A DNA stretch of 64,000 bases from Ruminococcus flavefaciens (GCA_902760805.1 CACWHY010000010.1:19736-83735); one strand, 5' to 3'. Counted from the stretch's first letter, positions 49,311-58,294 are shown. Program-made: numbers and translations. Notes: a model not told the origin generated them from the sequence alone.

Positions 49311-51515
49311 TCAAAATTCGATAGTATCTGTTACGTCAAGACTGTAGTAGTCGATAGCTGTGAATTTTTTGCCGGAAAGGGCGTAGATGTAGTCGCCGAT
49401 GTATACCGCACGGTCAACGGGATCTACATAATCGCCCAGCTCAAGCTCAGCTCTGAGAGTGAAGTCTCCGTTCTCGTATGCCAGGAAAGCGATCTCGCTC
49501 CAGCTTCTGTAGTTGTAGGTGTCGGTCTCGGAGTCATATGTGTGATCATTGTAGTTAAGGGGGATACAGATCAGGTTTTTCTCAGGAGCCAGCAGCAGAG
49601 CCTTTCTGTCCCACTGTGCGGGAGAGCTCACCCAATAGCCGCTGTAATCATCATAGCTGTAATTGCTGTTGAATGAGATCTTGCCCACTTCCTGTAAGTT
49701 CTCAGGGTCTGAGTTGTCGAACATAACAGCCTTCACGCCGGTCTCGACGCCGTTTGCGTCAGCGTCAGCGCCGAAGCCGAAGAGCAGTCCCTCGTCCCAC
49801 TTCTCCATGTATGAGCTGTAGCCCAGGATCTTGAAGGAATCGGTGATCAGGGGATTTGTAGGGTCGGAAAGGTCTATGGCAAAGAGGGGATCTGTGCGCT
49901 CATAGGTAACGACGTAGGCCAGATCTCCGCTGAAATTAACGGACTTGATGGTCTCATTCTTGCCGAAGTTGTCGATATAGCCCACTTGATTCATGTCCAG
50001 ATCAAGAACATATACCATGTTGTCGCTGACGTACTCAGTTGACCTGGGGATACCGAACATATCGGTGATGAAGTTGCCGCTTTCGTTCCACTTCTGGCGA
50101 GTTGTAGCCACACGGAAGTAGCCGTTGTACTCGCTCATGGAGAACTGATCGTTGACATAGCCCTCAACGGTGCCGCTTGCCATGGGAGTTATCTCGCCGC
50201 CGCCGATAGCGATACGGGTGATGCTGGTGTCCTCATAGCCTATGGTGGTGTAGAGGTTGTCGGCTGAGCAGTAGATATTGCCGGAGCAGCCAGCCAGAGC
50301 CTTCTGAGAGGCAACTGCGAACTCCCCGGGAGTATTCAGGTCAAAGCTGGTGACCACAGTGTAGTTCAGGTATTCAGTAGGCTCTATGCAGTCATCGGGC
50401 ATGAGTATATCCTCAGCCGGCATGACCTCGCACTCATCGGCAAGTCCGCAAACGGGGATATACTGCTCCACGTTCTCCTCATCGACCTCCTCGAAGGAAC
50501 GAGTTCCGTAATTTGAGAGAAGGTACATATATCCGTCAGGAGCTATGCGCACATCGCTGAAATAGCCGTCCTGATAGTAGGTGCCGATCAGCTCAGGCTC
50601 CATGCCTGTAGTGTAGAAGGAAACGAAGCACTGCGACTTTCCCCAGTAGTTGTAATATGGTATCTCATCCTCAAGCTCATCGATGTCGTGGTAATTGTAG
50701 GTAGTTCCGATGATAGCGATCATGTCGTCGTAAACGTACATATCAAAGGCAGAGACCTCAGTGATAGCTTCATCAGCTCCAACTTCGGGAGTAAGATCCA
50801 GAGTGTTCGACCCGATGAACTCTCCGTCCTTTGCCTCAGCGATACGAAGATATGAGGCAGGGCATTCACGCTCCTCATCGTAGGTATTGGTCAGGTAGTA
50901 GATGTACTTTCCGTCAGTCTTGACCTTGTCGGCCTCACGGACGCCCTCCTCCTGATCATGGGTCTCAGAAAAATCGGGAGTCGTCTCCTCCGGGCCTGAG
51001 CCGTAGCCCTCGCTTTCATCGATGCCGATCTCATCGGAGTTCATAGCAGGAGCCTCCGCTGAGAAGCTCTCCTCAGCATCCTCAGTTTCATGATCATAAA
51101 CTGCGCTGTTGGTGTAGCTGCCGCTGTATTTCCTTCTGTCAGCCTCGATCTTCTTCTGGTTTTTCTCATGGGACTTCTGGAAAAGCTGATACACCTCAGC
51201 GTAATCCGAAGCGCTGCTCATATAGGGAGCCAGCTCCGCCAGTTCCTCGGCTGAGCTCATCTCGGAGCTCTCCTCAGATGCAGAGGATCCGCCGTCACGG
51301 GAGATCATGCCGTTTTTACCGGCGTAAACAGCTCCTCCGCAGATCACTGCACAGGCAGCAGCACCGGCTGTGATCCTCATTGCAGTCTTCTTTATACCAG
51401 CTCTCTTCTTGACGGGAGCCTCTTTCTCAAGCATCTCACGGATCCTCTCAGGAGAAAGCTCCTCGGGGATCTGGGGCTCGTTCAGGAAATCTCTGATCTT
51501 GTCGTCGTTATTCAT
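49311..51515 (-). CDS. Membrane-anchored beta-propeller protein, likely anti-sigma factor
   Basis: The protein has 734 residues from ATG 51515 (AAAGGAG upstream). The N-terminal 40 residues are acidic and helical (DDKIRDFLNEPQIPEELSPERI), a membrane segment lies at about 45-66, then a disordered Ser/Glu linker. From about 190 the outer part is a beta-propeller of the C-terminal-propeller family (PF09826-like): TDGKYIYYLTNTYDEER, VYVLDLDMNQVGYIDNFGKNE, FSGDLAYVVTYERTDPLFAIDLSDP. Lying 22 bp after an ECF sigma gene, with a small cytosolic head, it is best read as the anti-sigma factor that senses something outside through the propeller. This is inferred from order and topology. Confidence 0.85.
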   Translation of the reverse strand: MNNDDKIRDFLNEPQIPEELSPERIREMLEKEAPVKKRAGIKKTAMRITAGAAACAVICGGAVYAGKNGMISRDGGSSASEESSEMSSAEELAELAPYMSSASDYAEVYQLFQKSHEKNQKKIEADRRKYSGSYTNSAVYDHETEDAEESFSAEAPAMNSDEIGIDESEGYGSGPEETTPDFSETHDQEEGVREADKVKTDGKYIYYLTNTYDEERECPASYLRIAEAKDGEFIGSNTLDLTPEVGADEAITEVSAFDMYVYDDMIAIIGTTYNYHDIDELEDEIPYYNYWGKSQCFVSFYTTGMEPELIGTYYQDGYFSDVRIAPDGYMYLLSNYGTRSFEEVDEENVEQYIPVCGLADECEVMPAEDILMPDDCIEPTEYLNYTVVTSFDLNTPGEFAVASQKALAGCSGNIYCSADNLYTTIGYEDTSITRIAIGGGEITPMASGTVEGYVNDQFSMSEYNGYFRVATTRQKWNESGNFITDMFGIPRSTEYVSDNMVYVLDLDMNQVGYIDNFGKNETIKSVNFSGDLAYVVTYERTDPLFAIDLSDPTNPLITDSFKILGYSSYMEKWDEGLLFGFGADADANGVETGVKAVMFDNSDPENLQEVGKISFNSNYSYDDYSGYWVSSPAQWDRKALLLAPEKNLICIPLNYNDHTYDSETDTYNYRSWSEIAFLAYENGDFTLRAELELGDYVDPVDRAVYIGDYIYALSGKKFTAIDYYSLDVTDTIEF

Positions 51516-51537
51516 ATCTATTCTCCTTTCGCACCGA

Positions 51538-52071
51538 TCATATTTCTCGTGCAGGCTCAGCACCGCTCAGCTCTAGTCTCAGGCGCTCCTTGATCCGTGC
51601 AAGTCTGGATCTTACTGAGCTCGCCTTCAGTCCGCAGACCTGCGAGATCTCGTCGCTGCTGTAGCCCTCCAGCACAGACATGGAGAGTATCAGCCTTGAC
51701 TGTGGATCCAGCTTGTCAACAGCCTCTCTCAGCTCGGTATTCTCGAAGCTGAAATCCGCCGCCGGACTGTTTTCCTCGGTGAGCTCGCCCTCGGGGGAGA
51801 AGTATTCCCTCTGCTTCTGCTTGATCTTAGCGGAGAGTATCCGCATGATCCAGCCACGGAAGGCCTTCTCGTCCCTCAGCTTGCCGATCGAGCAGAAAGC
51901 GTCCAGAACGGTCTCGCTTACGGCGTCGCTGGCGTCATGGGAGCTCCTCAGACTGTAGAGTGCGATGTGGTACATATCCTTATAGACGAGGGCATAGAGC
52001 CTTGAAAATGCGGCGGGATCGCCTGCTCTGGCCAGCCTCACGTCAGTTGTGAAATCATTCTCATTTTTCAT
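51538..52071 (-). CDS. ECF-type RNA polymerase sigma factor
   Basis: The protein has 177 residues. Region 2 includes DPAAFSRLYALVYKDMYHIALYS and the -10-reading helix KAFRGWIMRILSAKIKQKQR. Region 4 includes LDPQSRLILSMSVLEGYSSDEISQVCGLKASSVRSRLARIKERL, a clean HTH for -35 contact. It heads the operon with the beta-propeller protein and the lipoprotein. A sequence reading GCAAC, 17 bp, ACACCTTA upstream might be its own promoter type, but one example cannot define it. Confidence 0.93.
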   Translation of the reverse strand: MKNENDFTTDVRLARAGDPAAFSRLYALVYKDMYHIALYSLRSSHDASDAVSETVLDAFCSIGKLRDEKAFRGWIMRILSAKIKQKQREYFSPEGELTEENSPAADFSFENTELREAVDKLDPQSRLILSMSVLEGYSSDEISQVCGLKASSVRSRLARIKERLRLELSGAEPAREI

Positions 52072-52142
52072 ATCCGATCCCTCCTTTGAATCGATTCACC
52101 CATAAGGTGTAAAAAAAGCCTATGATCGTTGCAAGGGAGAAA

Positions 52143-52194
52143 TAAAATCAGCCACCTGCACAGATCCGGTATCCGAAATTTGTGCAAGTGGCTG
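52143..52194 (-). terminator. Terminator of the GH74 operon
   Basis: AGCCAC/GTGGCT and TGCAC/GTGCA arms over a longer loop, then ATTTTATT on minus. Confidence 0.75.
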
Positions 52195-52205
52195 TAAAAA
52201 TAGCC

Positions 52206-53162
52206 TTAGCCGTTAGCTCTTCCCAGGAAAGCAGCGCCGATGATACCGGCGTCGTTGCCCAGCTTAGCGATAACGATCTCACAGTTCTTCTCAGAGTCTC
52301 TTGTGTAGACCTCCTTCTCCACCAGAGCCTTCATAGGCAGGAGGAGAGGATCGCCCTCATTGCAGACTCCGCCGCCAATGCACAGAACATCGGGCTGGAA
52401 GATGTTGATCGTGTTTGTGATACCTGCTGCCAGGTACTTTATGTACTTGTCCACAACGTCCTTAGCGTACTTATCGCCGGCTCTCATGCAGTCAAATGAA
52501 GTGCGGGCAGTTACCTTTCCACGCTCCTGAGCCATCTTGTTCATAACGCTGTCAGGGTGCTCAGCCATGGACTCCTTAGTCATGCGGATAAGGCCGGTCG
52601 CAGAGGAGTAAGCCTCAAAGCAGCCCTTTCTGCCGCATGAGCACTGAGCGCCGTCAACCTCGATAACGGTATGGCCGATCTCAGCACCGGCGAAGTTTGA
52701 TCCGGCGTAGATCTTTCCGTCGATGATGATACCGCCGCCGACGCCTGTTCCCAGGGTGATGCAGACAGCGTTCTTAGCGCCCTTAGCAGCGCCTGCAACG
52801 AACTCGCCGTAAGCCGCAGCGTTAGCGTCGTTCTCGATGAAAACTGGCTTGTCGATAGTCTCCTGGATGTACTTTACCATGGGAGTGTTCTTGAAGCCCA
52901 AGTTGTTGGAATACTCGATGATACCGGTGGAGCTGTTAGCGATACCGGGAGTACCCACGCCGACCCACTCGATCTGATCGATCGTCAGGCCTGCATTCTT
53001 CACAGCCTCCAGAGCCATTTTCGCCATATCATCGGCGATCTCCTTCTCGGGTCTGGGACAGTTTGTCTTAGTGCTTGCCTTAGCGACGATGTTATATTCC
53101 TCGTCAACAACACCTGCAACGATATTTGTTCCGCCAAGGTCGATACCTACATAGTATTTCAT
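52206..53162 (-). CDS. glcK: ROK-family glucokinase
   Basis: The protein has 318 residues, the normal ROK length. It starts YVGIDLGGTNIVAGVVD (phosphate-1 ATP motif), has ENDANAAAYGE with the catalytic Asp, GTGVGGGIIIDG, and the ROK zinc site CSCGRKGCFEAYSS. ROK glucokinases phosphorylate glucose in the cytosol. Last gene of the GH74 operon, 12 bp after manA, so it would feed sugars released from xyloglucan into glycolysis. Related ROK kinases act on mannose or fructose, so substrate is probable, not proven. Confidence 0.93.
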   Translation of the reverse strand: MKYYVGIDLGGTNIVAGVVDEEYNIVAKASTKTNCPRPEKEIADDMAKMALEAVKNAGLTIDQIEWVGVGTPGIANSSTGIIEYSNNLGFKNTPMVKYIQETIDKPVFIENDANAAAYGEFVAGAAKGAKNAVCITLGTGVGGGIIIDGKIYAGSNFAGAEIGHTVIEVDGAQCSCGRKGCFEAYSSATGLIRMTKESMAEHPDSVMNKMAQERGKVTARTSFDCMRAGDKYAKDVVDKYIKYLAAGITNTINIFQPDVLCIGGGVCNEGDPLLLPMKALVEKEVYTRDSEKNCEIVIAKLGNDAGIIGAAFLGRANG

Positions 53163-53174
53163 AGAATTTCCTCC

Positions 53175-54122
53175 TTATAATGATGTTGCGATAACGCAGC
53201 ATTTACCCTTTATATTGCACGCCTGAGTACCTGCCGGCACGAAGACGCTTGAGCCTTTTTTCAGCTTGATAGAGCCGCCCTCGAAGGTGAGCTCGCCCTC
53301 ACCGTCAACGATGAGGATATGGACGAAGGAGTCCTTTGTCAGCTCGTCGAAGTTCAGCTCGCCCCGAATGTCCGCCTTAGTTGCGGTGAAGTATTTGCAC
53401 TGAGCCAGCTTTGTGAGAGAAGAAGTCCCGCAGACCACAGGCATTGCCGGTCTGTAGGGAATGCTCCTGAGAGTCTCAGTGACCTCCACAGCCTTGTCGA
53501 TGTGGAGCTCTCTTGGCTTGCCGTCAGCCCCAAGCCTTCCGTAGTCATACACACGGTAGGTGACGTTGGAGCTCTGCTGGATCTCAGCGATCAGGATGCC
53601 CTTTCCGATAGCGTGGAGAGTACCGGGAGTGATGAAGAACACGTCCCCCTTCTTTACAGGGACCCTGTCCACGCAGTCCATGAGGGTGTTCTCCTGGATA
53701 GCCCTGCGGAATTCTTCCTTGGTTATGTCCCGGGAGAAGCCGTATACCAGCTCAGCGCCGGGCTCGCAGTCCACGATGTACCACATCTCGGTCTTGCCGT
53801 TGTCGCCCTCATTAGCCTGAGCGTAGGCGTCGTCCGGGTGTACCTGTATGGAAAGGTCATTTTTAGCGTCGATCAGCTTCACCAGCACAGGCAGCTCAGT
53901 CAGTCCCCTGCCCAGAGCCTCCGGGTGAGCCTTTATGAAGTCCGCAAGTGCAGTTCCGGAGAACTCTCCTGAGCAGATCACGCTCATGCCGTCCTTATGG
54001 CAGGAAAGCTCCCAGCTCTCAGCCAGCCGGTCAAGGCTGCTCACCTTGCCGAACTCATCTCTCAGCTTAGTTCCTCCCCAGATATAATCCTTGATAGGGG
54101 GTGTTAGTTCAAATGGTGTCAT
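53175..54122 (-). CDS. manA: Class I mannose-6-phosphate isomerase
   Basis: The protein has 315 residues, the short Firmicute form. It has KDYIWGGTKLRDEFGK, the zinc-binding IQVHPDDAYAQANEG and TEMWYI segments, PGTLHAIGKGILIAEIQQSSN and YDYGR, then a C-terminal cupin. It interconverts mannose-6-P and fructose-6-P. The gene lies 19 bp after the lysozyme gene and 12 bp before the kinase. It suits mannan use from the GH26 enzyme encoded elsewhere in the window, and GDP-mannose supply. Confidence 0.94.
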   Translation of the reverse strand: MTPFELTPPIKDYIWGGTKLRDEFGKVSSLDRLAESWELSCHKDGMSVICSGEFSGTALADFIKAHPEALGRGLTELPVLVKLIDAKNDLSIQVHPDDAYAQANEGDNGKTEMWYIVDCEPGAELVYGFSRDITKEEFRRAIQENTLMDCVDRVPVKKGDVFFITPGTLHAIGKGILIAEIQQSSNVTYRVYDYGRLGADGKPRELHIDKAVEVTETLRSIPYRPAMPVVCGTSSLTKLAQCKYFTATKADIRGELNFDELTKDSFVHILIVDGEGELTFEGGSIKLKKGSSVFVPAGTQACNIKGKCCVIATSL

Positions 54123-54141
54123 AATTCCTCCTGCAAAATTA

Positions 54142-54855
54142 TTACGGGAACATTTTGGCGAATTCCGCCTCTGTTCCGTTGAAAACGTTCAGGTCGATGC
54201 ACTCCTCCTCGCCTGCATAGCCCTCCAGACACTGAGAGTCATCGTACTGCCAGAAGACCCAATCCATGCACTCCGGCTCGATGTAGGTACAGCGTATCCA
54301 CAGGGGATAGTCGCCGTAGCTGTCCTTGACGTAGCGCAGATAAACAGGGATCGTGGTGTAGATGATCGGCTTTGTGCCGTAGTAGTCCTCCAGCTTATCC
54401 AGAAGGGGCGTCAGGATCTCCTCGGCCTCCTCCTTTGAGGGCTTGTTGCTCTGCTTATCGGCGTAGTATTCGATATCCACCACCGGCGGCATATCGATCT
54501 CATCCCTGCCAACTGCGGAGATGAAGTTATCCGCCTGAGTTGAGCCGGGGCTGTCGAAGCTGAAAAAATGATAGCATGAACGCTTTATGCCGGTGCCTGC
54601 GGAGAACTCCAGATTGTATCTCACCGATTCGTCCACATGGCCGCTGCCCTCAGTAGCCTTGATGAAGGCGAACTTCACGCCCTGATCCTCCAGCACCTTC
54701 CAGTCTATAACTCCCTGATAGTGGGAAACGTCCACCCCGAAAACGGGATAGCGGGCGCTGCTGACCCTCAGGGGCGAGATCAGCGCAGAAACTCCCACAC
54801 AAGCCGCTGTCATCATAGCGCCCACAGCGGCAAAGGCGGTCTTTTTTCTTTTCAT
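54142..54855 (-). CDS. GH25 lysozyme (N-acetylmuramidase), exported
   Basis: The protein has 237 residues. A basic N-terminus and one hydrophobic segment act as signal or anchor (8-30). The GH25 barrel starts FGVDVSHYQGVIDWKVLED (catalytic Asp), contains KFAFIKATEG, MPPVVDIEYY (catalytic Asp/Glu pair) and WIRCTYIEP, WVFWQYDD, and ends DLNVFNGTEAEF. No wall-binding repeats. Family activity is cleavage between MurNAc and GlcNAc. It lies in an operon with a xyloglucanase, an odd partner; wall turnover for export of surface enzymes is one reading. Confidence 0.93.
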   Translation of the reverse strand: MKRKKTAFAAVGAMMTAACVGVSALISPLRVSSARYPVFGVDVSHYQGVIDWKVLEDQGVKFAFIKATEGSGHVDESVRYNLEFSAGTGIKRSCYHFFSFDSPGSTQADNFISAVGRDEIDMPPVVDIEYYADKQSNKPSKEEAEEILTPLLDKLEDYYGTKPIIYTTIPVYLRYVKDSYGDYPLWIRCTYIEPECMDWVFWQYDDSQCLEGYAGEEECIDLNVFNGTEAEFAKMFP

Positions 54856-54876
54856 TCAATGCTCCGGTATTCAGGC

Positions 54877-57060
54877 TCACCCGGCCTCGTTACCCATAAC
54901 GATACCACGGCCATTGGTGGCGAAGTAAACTCTTCCGAAGACCTGACTGTCTCCGGTTATAGAAGGTGTGATATTGCCGAAAAGGTGGTCATCGTCGTTA
55001 AGGCGCTGCCAGCTTTTTCCGTTGTCAGTCGATCTGTAGATGCCGTCGCCGTGCGGAGTTTTGTTGCCCTCCACGTTGTCGTTGCCCATGATATAGATGG
55101 TCTCGTCACCGCCGGACTTTTTGGGAGCTCCCAGGCCAAGGGCAGTGGCGTTTGCGGTCTTCACCAAGGTGAAGGTCTTCCCGCCGTCCTCAGATACCAT
55201 GGGATAAGAGCCTCCGCAGGCCCAAATCACTCCGGACTTCTTGCCGCTGGGCGTAAGGACGCAGCTGTCCGTGAGCACAGCGCCGGTAGCAGTGAAGTTG
55301 AATCCGCCGTCCTCTGAGGCGTAGACCATGCCGCCGCTTATGGCGTAGAATTTCTTCGGGTCAACTCGGTCCGCAGCGATCTTAGCGCCGTAGCCGATGC
55401 CCTCGCAGTAATACCAGGTCTTTCCGTAGTCGTTGGTAACATAGGGCTTTCCGCTGATAGAAGCCGGCTTCCAGATGATCGTAGAGCCGTCAGCAGACAT
55501 TGAGGCGCTTCCGCCCTGTGACTTCTCCGGCAGCTTCTTGATAGTTTCCCAAGTTGCGCCTCCGTCGGTGGTGTACACAAGCGCCTGCTTGCTCTCACTT
55601 GTGTAAACGGCATAATTGCTGTCCAGCCAAGCGCAGTCCACGGAGGTGGGGTTGCCATTCTTCATGAAATGAGCGTCGTCGGGGCACTTCTCCACGTCCA
55701 GATGAGCAAAGCCCGTCAGGTCGCCCATTATGGAGTAAAGCTGAGGCTTGCCCTCCTCATAAGGAGGAGCGACCATGTCGAAAACAGCAGTTTCCTCGAT
55801 ACCGTAGGCGTCGAATTCGATCGTTACGGGAGTATCGCTGCCCAGGTCAGTGAGATTTTTTGTGGAGAAAAGCGTTGCACCGGTGCCGTAGCTGACCTTA
55901 TCGGAGTCAAATGGATCCAGCGCCACAGCCGCTGTCCACCAGCCTGTCTTGGCCTCGTCCCTGCCCCAGTCAAGCCACTGAGCACGAGAGGTGTCCATGA
56001 CGTAATTCTTCTCGGTTTTCGTGTAAAGCGCAGACCAGCTCTCTCCGCCGTCAGTGGTACGGTAGAGGTTGTCGCCCTTGTCGTCCCAGAAGCTGAGGGA
56101 AGTCACCACAACGGTGTCGGGATCCTGGCCGTCCAAAGTTATGCCGCCGTAGCCGCCGTAGTGTCCGTCCCCCACATCGGGAGTTATATCAGTGAATGTT
56201 TCAGTTTTCAGGTCAAGTGAGTAGACAGCTCCGGCCTTGGGGTCGGTATTTGGTCCGCAGGTGTCAGAGCAGGCCATGTACATCTTGCCATTTGTCGATA
56301 TAACGGCCTGAAGCGGATAATATCCGGGAGCATTTGCCGGAAGAGCCTCCCAGGAATTTCCCCCGTCAGAGGATCGGTAGATGCACTCGCCGTTCATCAT
56401 GGCAGCTCCGGCATAAACATCACCATTCACCGGGTCGAATTCCACCCACATTATGCCGATCTTGTTGCCCTCCTGCAAATAATCGCCCTTCACCGGGAAG
56501 GACTCCACCTGCTTCCAGGTCTCGCCGAAGTCCTCGGATCTCCAAAGGCCGTCAGACCGGGAGCCGAAGTAGACGATGTTGTTGTTCACAGGGTCGACCT
56601 TCAAGCGCTCGCCCACGCCTCTTCCGGAGTTATTTCCTCCGCAGCCGAAGGGCAGATCAAAGCGCTTCCAGGTCTTTCCGTAGTCTTTGGAGGAGATGAT
56701 AGCGCCGTTTTGCCCCATATAGGTACCGCAGGCGCAGTAGACACGGCTAGTCTCCTTGGGGTCACAGGCAATGCTCTCGATGCCGATGAGATTCCACTCA
56801 TCGCCGCCGAAGCAGTCAGTGATAGCGACCCAGCGGCCTTTTTCCTTGTCGAAGCGGTAGGCTCCGCCGATGTCAGTGCGTGCGTAGGCGAGGCCCTCCT
56901 CGCCGGGGTCGTATACGATACCAGTTATATAGCCGCCGCCTCCGATAGCGACGTTGCTCCAGTCATAGCTAAGCTGTGCGGAGCTCTTAGCCGAGCAGCC
57001 AGCCGCTGAGAGGGCAACGGCAGCAGCTGACAGAAGTGAGAGGATCCTGACAGAACGCAT
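54877..57060 (-). CDS. GH74 xyloglucanase, lipoprotein type, without dockerin
   Basis: The protein has 727 residues. A lipobox (LSAAGCSAK, Cys22) suggests a lipid anchor at the cell surface. Two seven-bladed propellers of GH74 follow, with BNR-type turns (SSKDYGKTW, SSDGGNSWEAL, TTDGGESWSAL, TNDYGKTWYY, SEDGGKTFTL). The catalytic Asp sits in YARTDIGGAYRFD near residue 62; the partner Asp should lie in the second propeller and VDCAWLDSNYAVY is in the right region. GH74 enzymes cut the glucan backbone of xyloglucan. Being membrane-bound rather than dockerin-bearing sets it apart from the other glycosidases here. First gene of a four-gene operon. Confidence 0.93.
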   Translation of the reverse strand: MRSVRILSLLSAAAVALSAAGCSAKSSAQLSYDWSNVAIGGGGYITGIVYDPGEEGLAYARTDIGGAYRFDKEKGRWVAITDCFGGDEWNLIGIESIACDPKETSRVYCACGTYMGQNGAIISSKDYGKTWKRFDLPFGCGGNNSGRGVGERLKVDPVNNNIVYFGSRSDGLWRSEDFGETWKQVESFPVKGDYLQEGNKIGIMWVEFDPVNGDVYAGAAMMNGECIYRSSDGGNSWEALPANAPGYYPLQAVISTNGKMYMACSDTCGPNTDPKAGAVYSLDLKTETFTDITPDVGDGHYGGYGGITLDGQDPDTVVVTSLSFWDDKGDNLYRTTDGGESWSALYTKTEKNYVMDTSRAQWLDWGRDEAKTGWWTAAVALDPFDSDKVSYGTGATLFSTKNLTDLGSDTPVTIEFDAYGIEETAVFDMVAPPYEEGKPQLYSIMGDLTGFAHLDVEKCPDDAHFMKNGNPTSVDCAWLDSNYAVYTSESKQALVYTTDGGATWETIKKLPEKSQGGSASMSADGSTIIWKPASISGKPYVTNDYGKTWYYCEGIGYGAKIAADRVDPKKFYAISGGMVYASEDGGFNFTATGAVLTDSCVLTPSGKKSGVIWACGGSYPMVSEDGGKTFTLVKTANATALGLGAPKKSGGDETIYIMGNDNVEGNKTPHGDGIYRSTDNGKSWQRLNDDDHLFGNITPSITGDSQVFGRVYFATNGRGIVMGNEAG

Positions 57061-57110
57061 ATGGCCTCCTTAAATAGTATTTCTAGTGAGCCGAAAGATC
57101 ATACACTTAT

Positions 57111-57139
57111 ATCATACCACAAAACGGCTAAAAAAGCAA
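57111..57139 (-). promoter_or_regulatory. Promoter of the GH74 operon
   Basis: TTGCTT (57139-57134), 17 bp and TATGAT (57116-57111) on minus. Confidence 0.65.
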
Positions 57140-57221
57140 GAATTAGTTTACGGCTTCTCCGGCAGTCTATGCCTAGACAATATGTGGGGCGCAAAATGTG
57201 CGCCCGGCCGCCACCAACAAA

Positions 57222-57320
57222 AAACGTAGGGGCGGACCCATGTGTCCGCCCGGCCGTTACGAACACCAAAACCCAGCAGGCCCGAAGGGTCCTGCGAAGA
57301 ACAGTCAAAAGCCGGCGGAG
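57222..57320 (+). repeat. 99-bp direct repeat, copy 1
   Basis: Nearly identical to 57744-57842. It includes one palindromic unit and a GCAGG...CCTGC hairpin. Confidence 0.9.
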
Positions 57321-57743
57321 GAGGTGGGGAGTGAGGGAAAAGAGAGTGCAGAGAGGAAAACCGTATAGAGGGGAGGGGGAGCCGGCTTTTGTACCAGTTT
57401 TTTTTACACACCCTCCCCTCTAGGAGGTGTTCCTCTTTGCATTGACGAGGCGGAGGTCTGACGGACAACAAAACGTAGGGGGCGATGCCCACATCGCCCC
57501 GCCAATATCGTTTCCGCATACGTTTTTCAAATGGCATGGGCGATCGTTTGGTATTAGGCCGGGCGGATAATATCCGCCCCTACATTTACGCATACGTTTT
57601 GCAAAAGGCCGGGACGTCGAGGACGCCGTCCCCTACAATTCGTTTCGGCAGATGTTGTCAAATCGGCCGGGAGGCCGAGGGCGGCCTCCCCTACAATTCA
57701 TTCGGGCATATGATTTCCAAACGGCCGGGCGTCACGAACAACC

Positions 57744-57842
57744 AAACGTAGGGGCGGACCCATGTGTCCGCCCGGCCGTTACGAACACCAAAACCCAGCA
57801 GGCCCGAAGGGTCCTGCGAAGAACAGTCAAAAGCCGGCGGAG
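57744..57842 (+). repeat. 99-bp direct repeat, copy 2
   Basis: Copy of 57222-57320. A 16-bp string, AGTCAAAAGCCGGCGG, is then duplicated in tandem at 57825 and 57841. Confidence 0.9.
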
Positions 57843-58182
57843 TCAAAAGCCGGCGGAGGTCTTACGGACAACAAAACGTAGGGGGCGATGCCCACATCGC
57901 CCCGCCAATATCGTTTCCGCAAATATTTCGATATGTGGCCGGGCGGATAATATCCGCCCCTACATTTACGCACACGTTTTGCAAAAGGCCGGGACGTCGA
58001 GGACGCCGTCCCCTACAATTCGTTTCGGCAGATGTTGTCAAATCTGCCGGGAGGCCGAGGGCGGCCTCCCCTACAATTCATTCGGGCATATGATTTCCAA
58101 ACGGCCGGGCGGATAATATCCGCCCCTACATTTCCGCATACATTGTCCCCATGGCCGGGACGTCGAGGACGCCGTCCCCTAC

Positions 58183-58264
58183 AATTTGTTCCCAGAGAAC
58201 GATCAAGATCCGTCCGCCAAATGACGGACACCGCAATTGTGAATTATTGATCAAAAGATTGTGG
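58183..58264. other. Spacer between repeat array and corA promoter
   Basis: No gene seen; AT-rich towards the promoter. Confidence 0.5.
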
Positions 58265-58293
58265 TTGCATTTTTTCTGAAAATATGTTATACT
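58265..58293 (+). promoter_or_regulatory. Promoter of corA
   Basis: TTGCAT (58265-58270), 17 bp and TATACT (58288-58293). The transcript would start near 58300, leaving a leader of about 230 nt. Confidence 0.75.
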
Positions 58294-58294
58294 A

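Larger units (their letters stand above)
57186..58182. repeat. Array of about 13 palindromic repeat units
   Basis: Each unit is a GC-rich hairpin whose outer bases are GGCCGGG on one side and CCCCTAC on the other. Units lie at 57186, 57226, 57475, 57557, 57607, 57665, 57748, 57878, 57937, 57987, 58045, 58103 and 58153; those at 57186, 57226, 57475, 57748 and 57878 face the other way. Stems differ: GGGCGGATA/TATCCGCCC, GGGACGTCG/CGCCGTCCC, GGGAGGCCG/CGGCCTCCC, GGGCGGAC/GTCCGCCC and GGGGCGATG/CATCGCCCC. Linkers of about 20-30 bp are conserved. No believable protein is encoded; open frames here are by-products of the GC-rich palindromes. Confidence 0.85.

Noticed and set aside
52072-52142. A defined ECF promoter for the sigma operon (GCAAC...ACACCTTA)
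   Set aside because: Only one instance is visible in the window; it is mentioned in the sigma entry but not called as a site.
57475-58182. CRISPR-like spacing of repeats
   Set aside because: The units are hairpins with conserved linkers; there are no unique spacers, no constant direct repeat of CRISPR type and no cas genes.
57061-58250. Several 70-150-codon open frames on both strands across the repeat array
   Set aside because: They run through GC-rich palindromes, have no SD and encode low-complexity Arg/Pro-rich strings that repeat with the DNA units.
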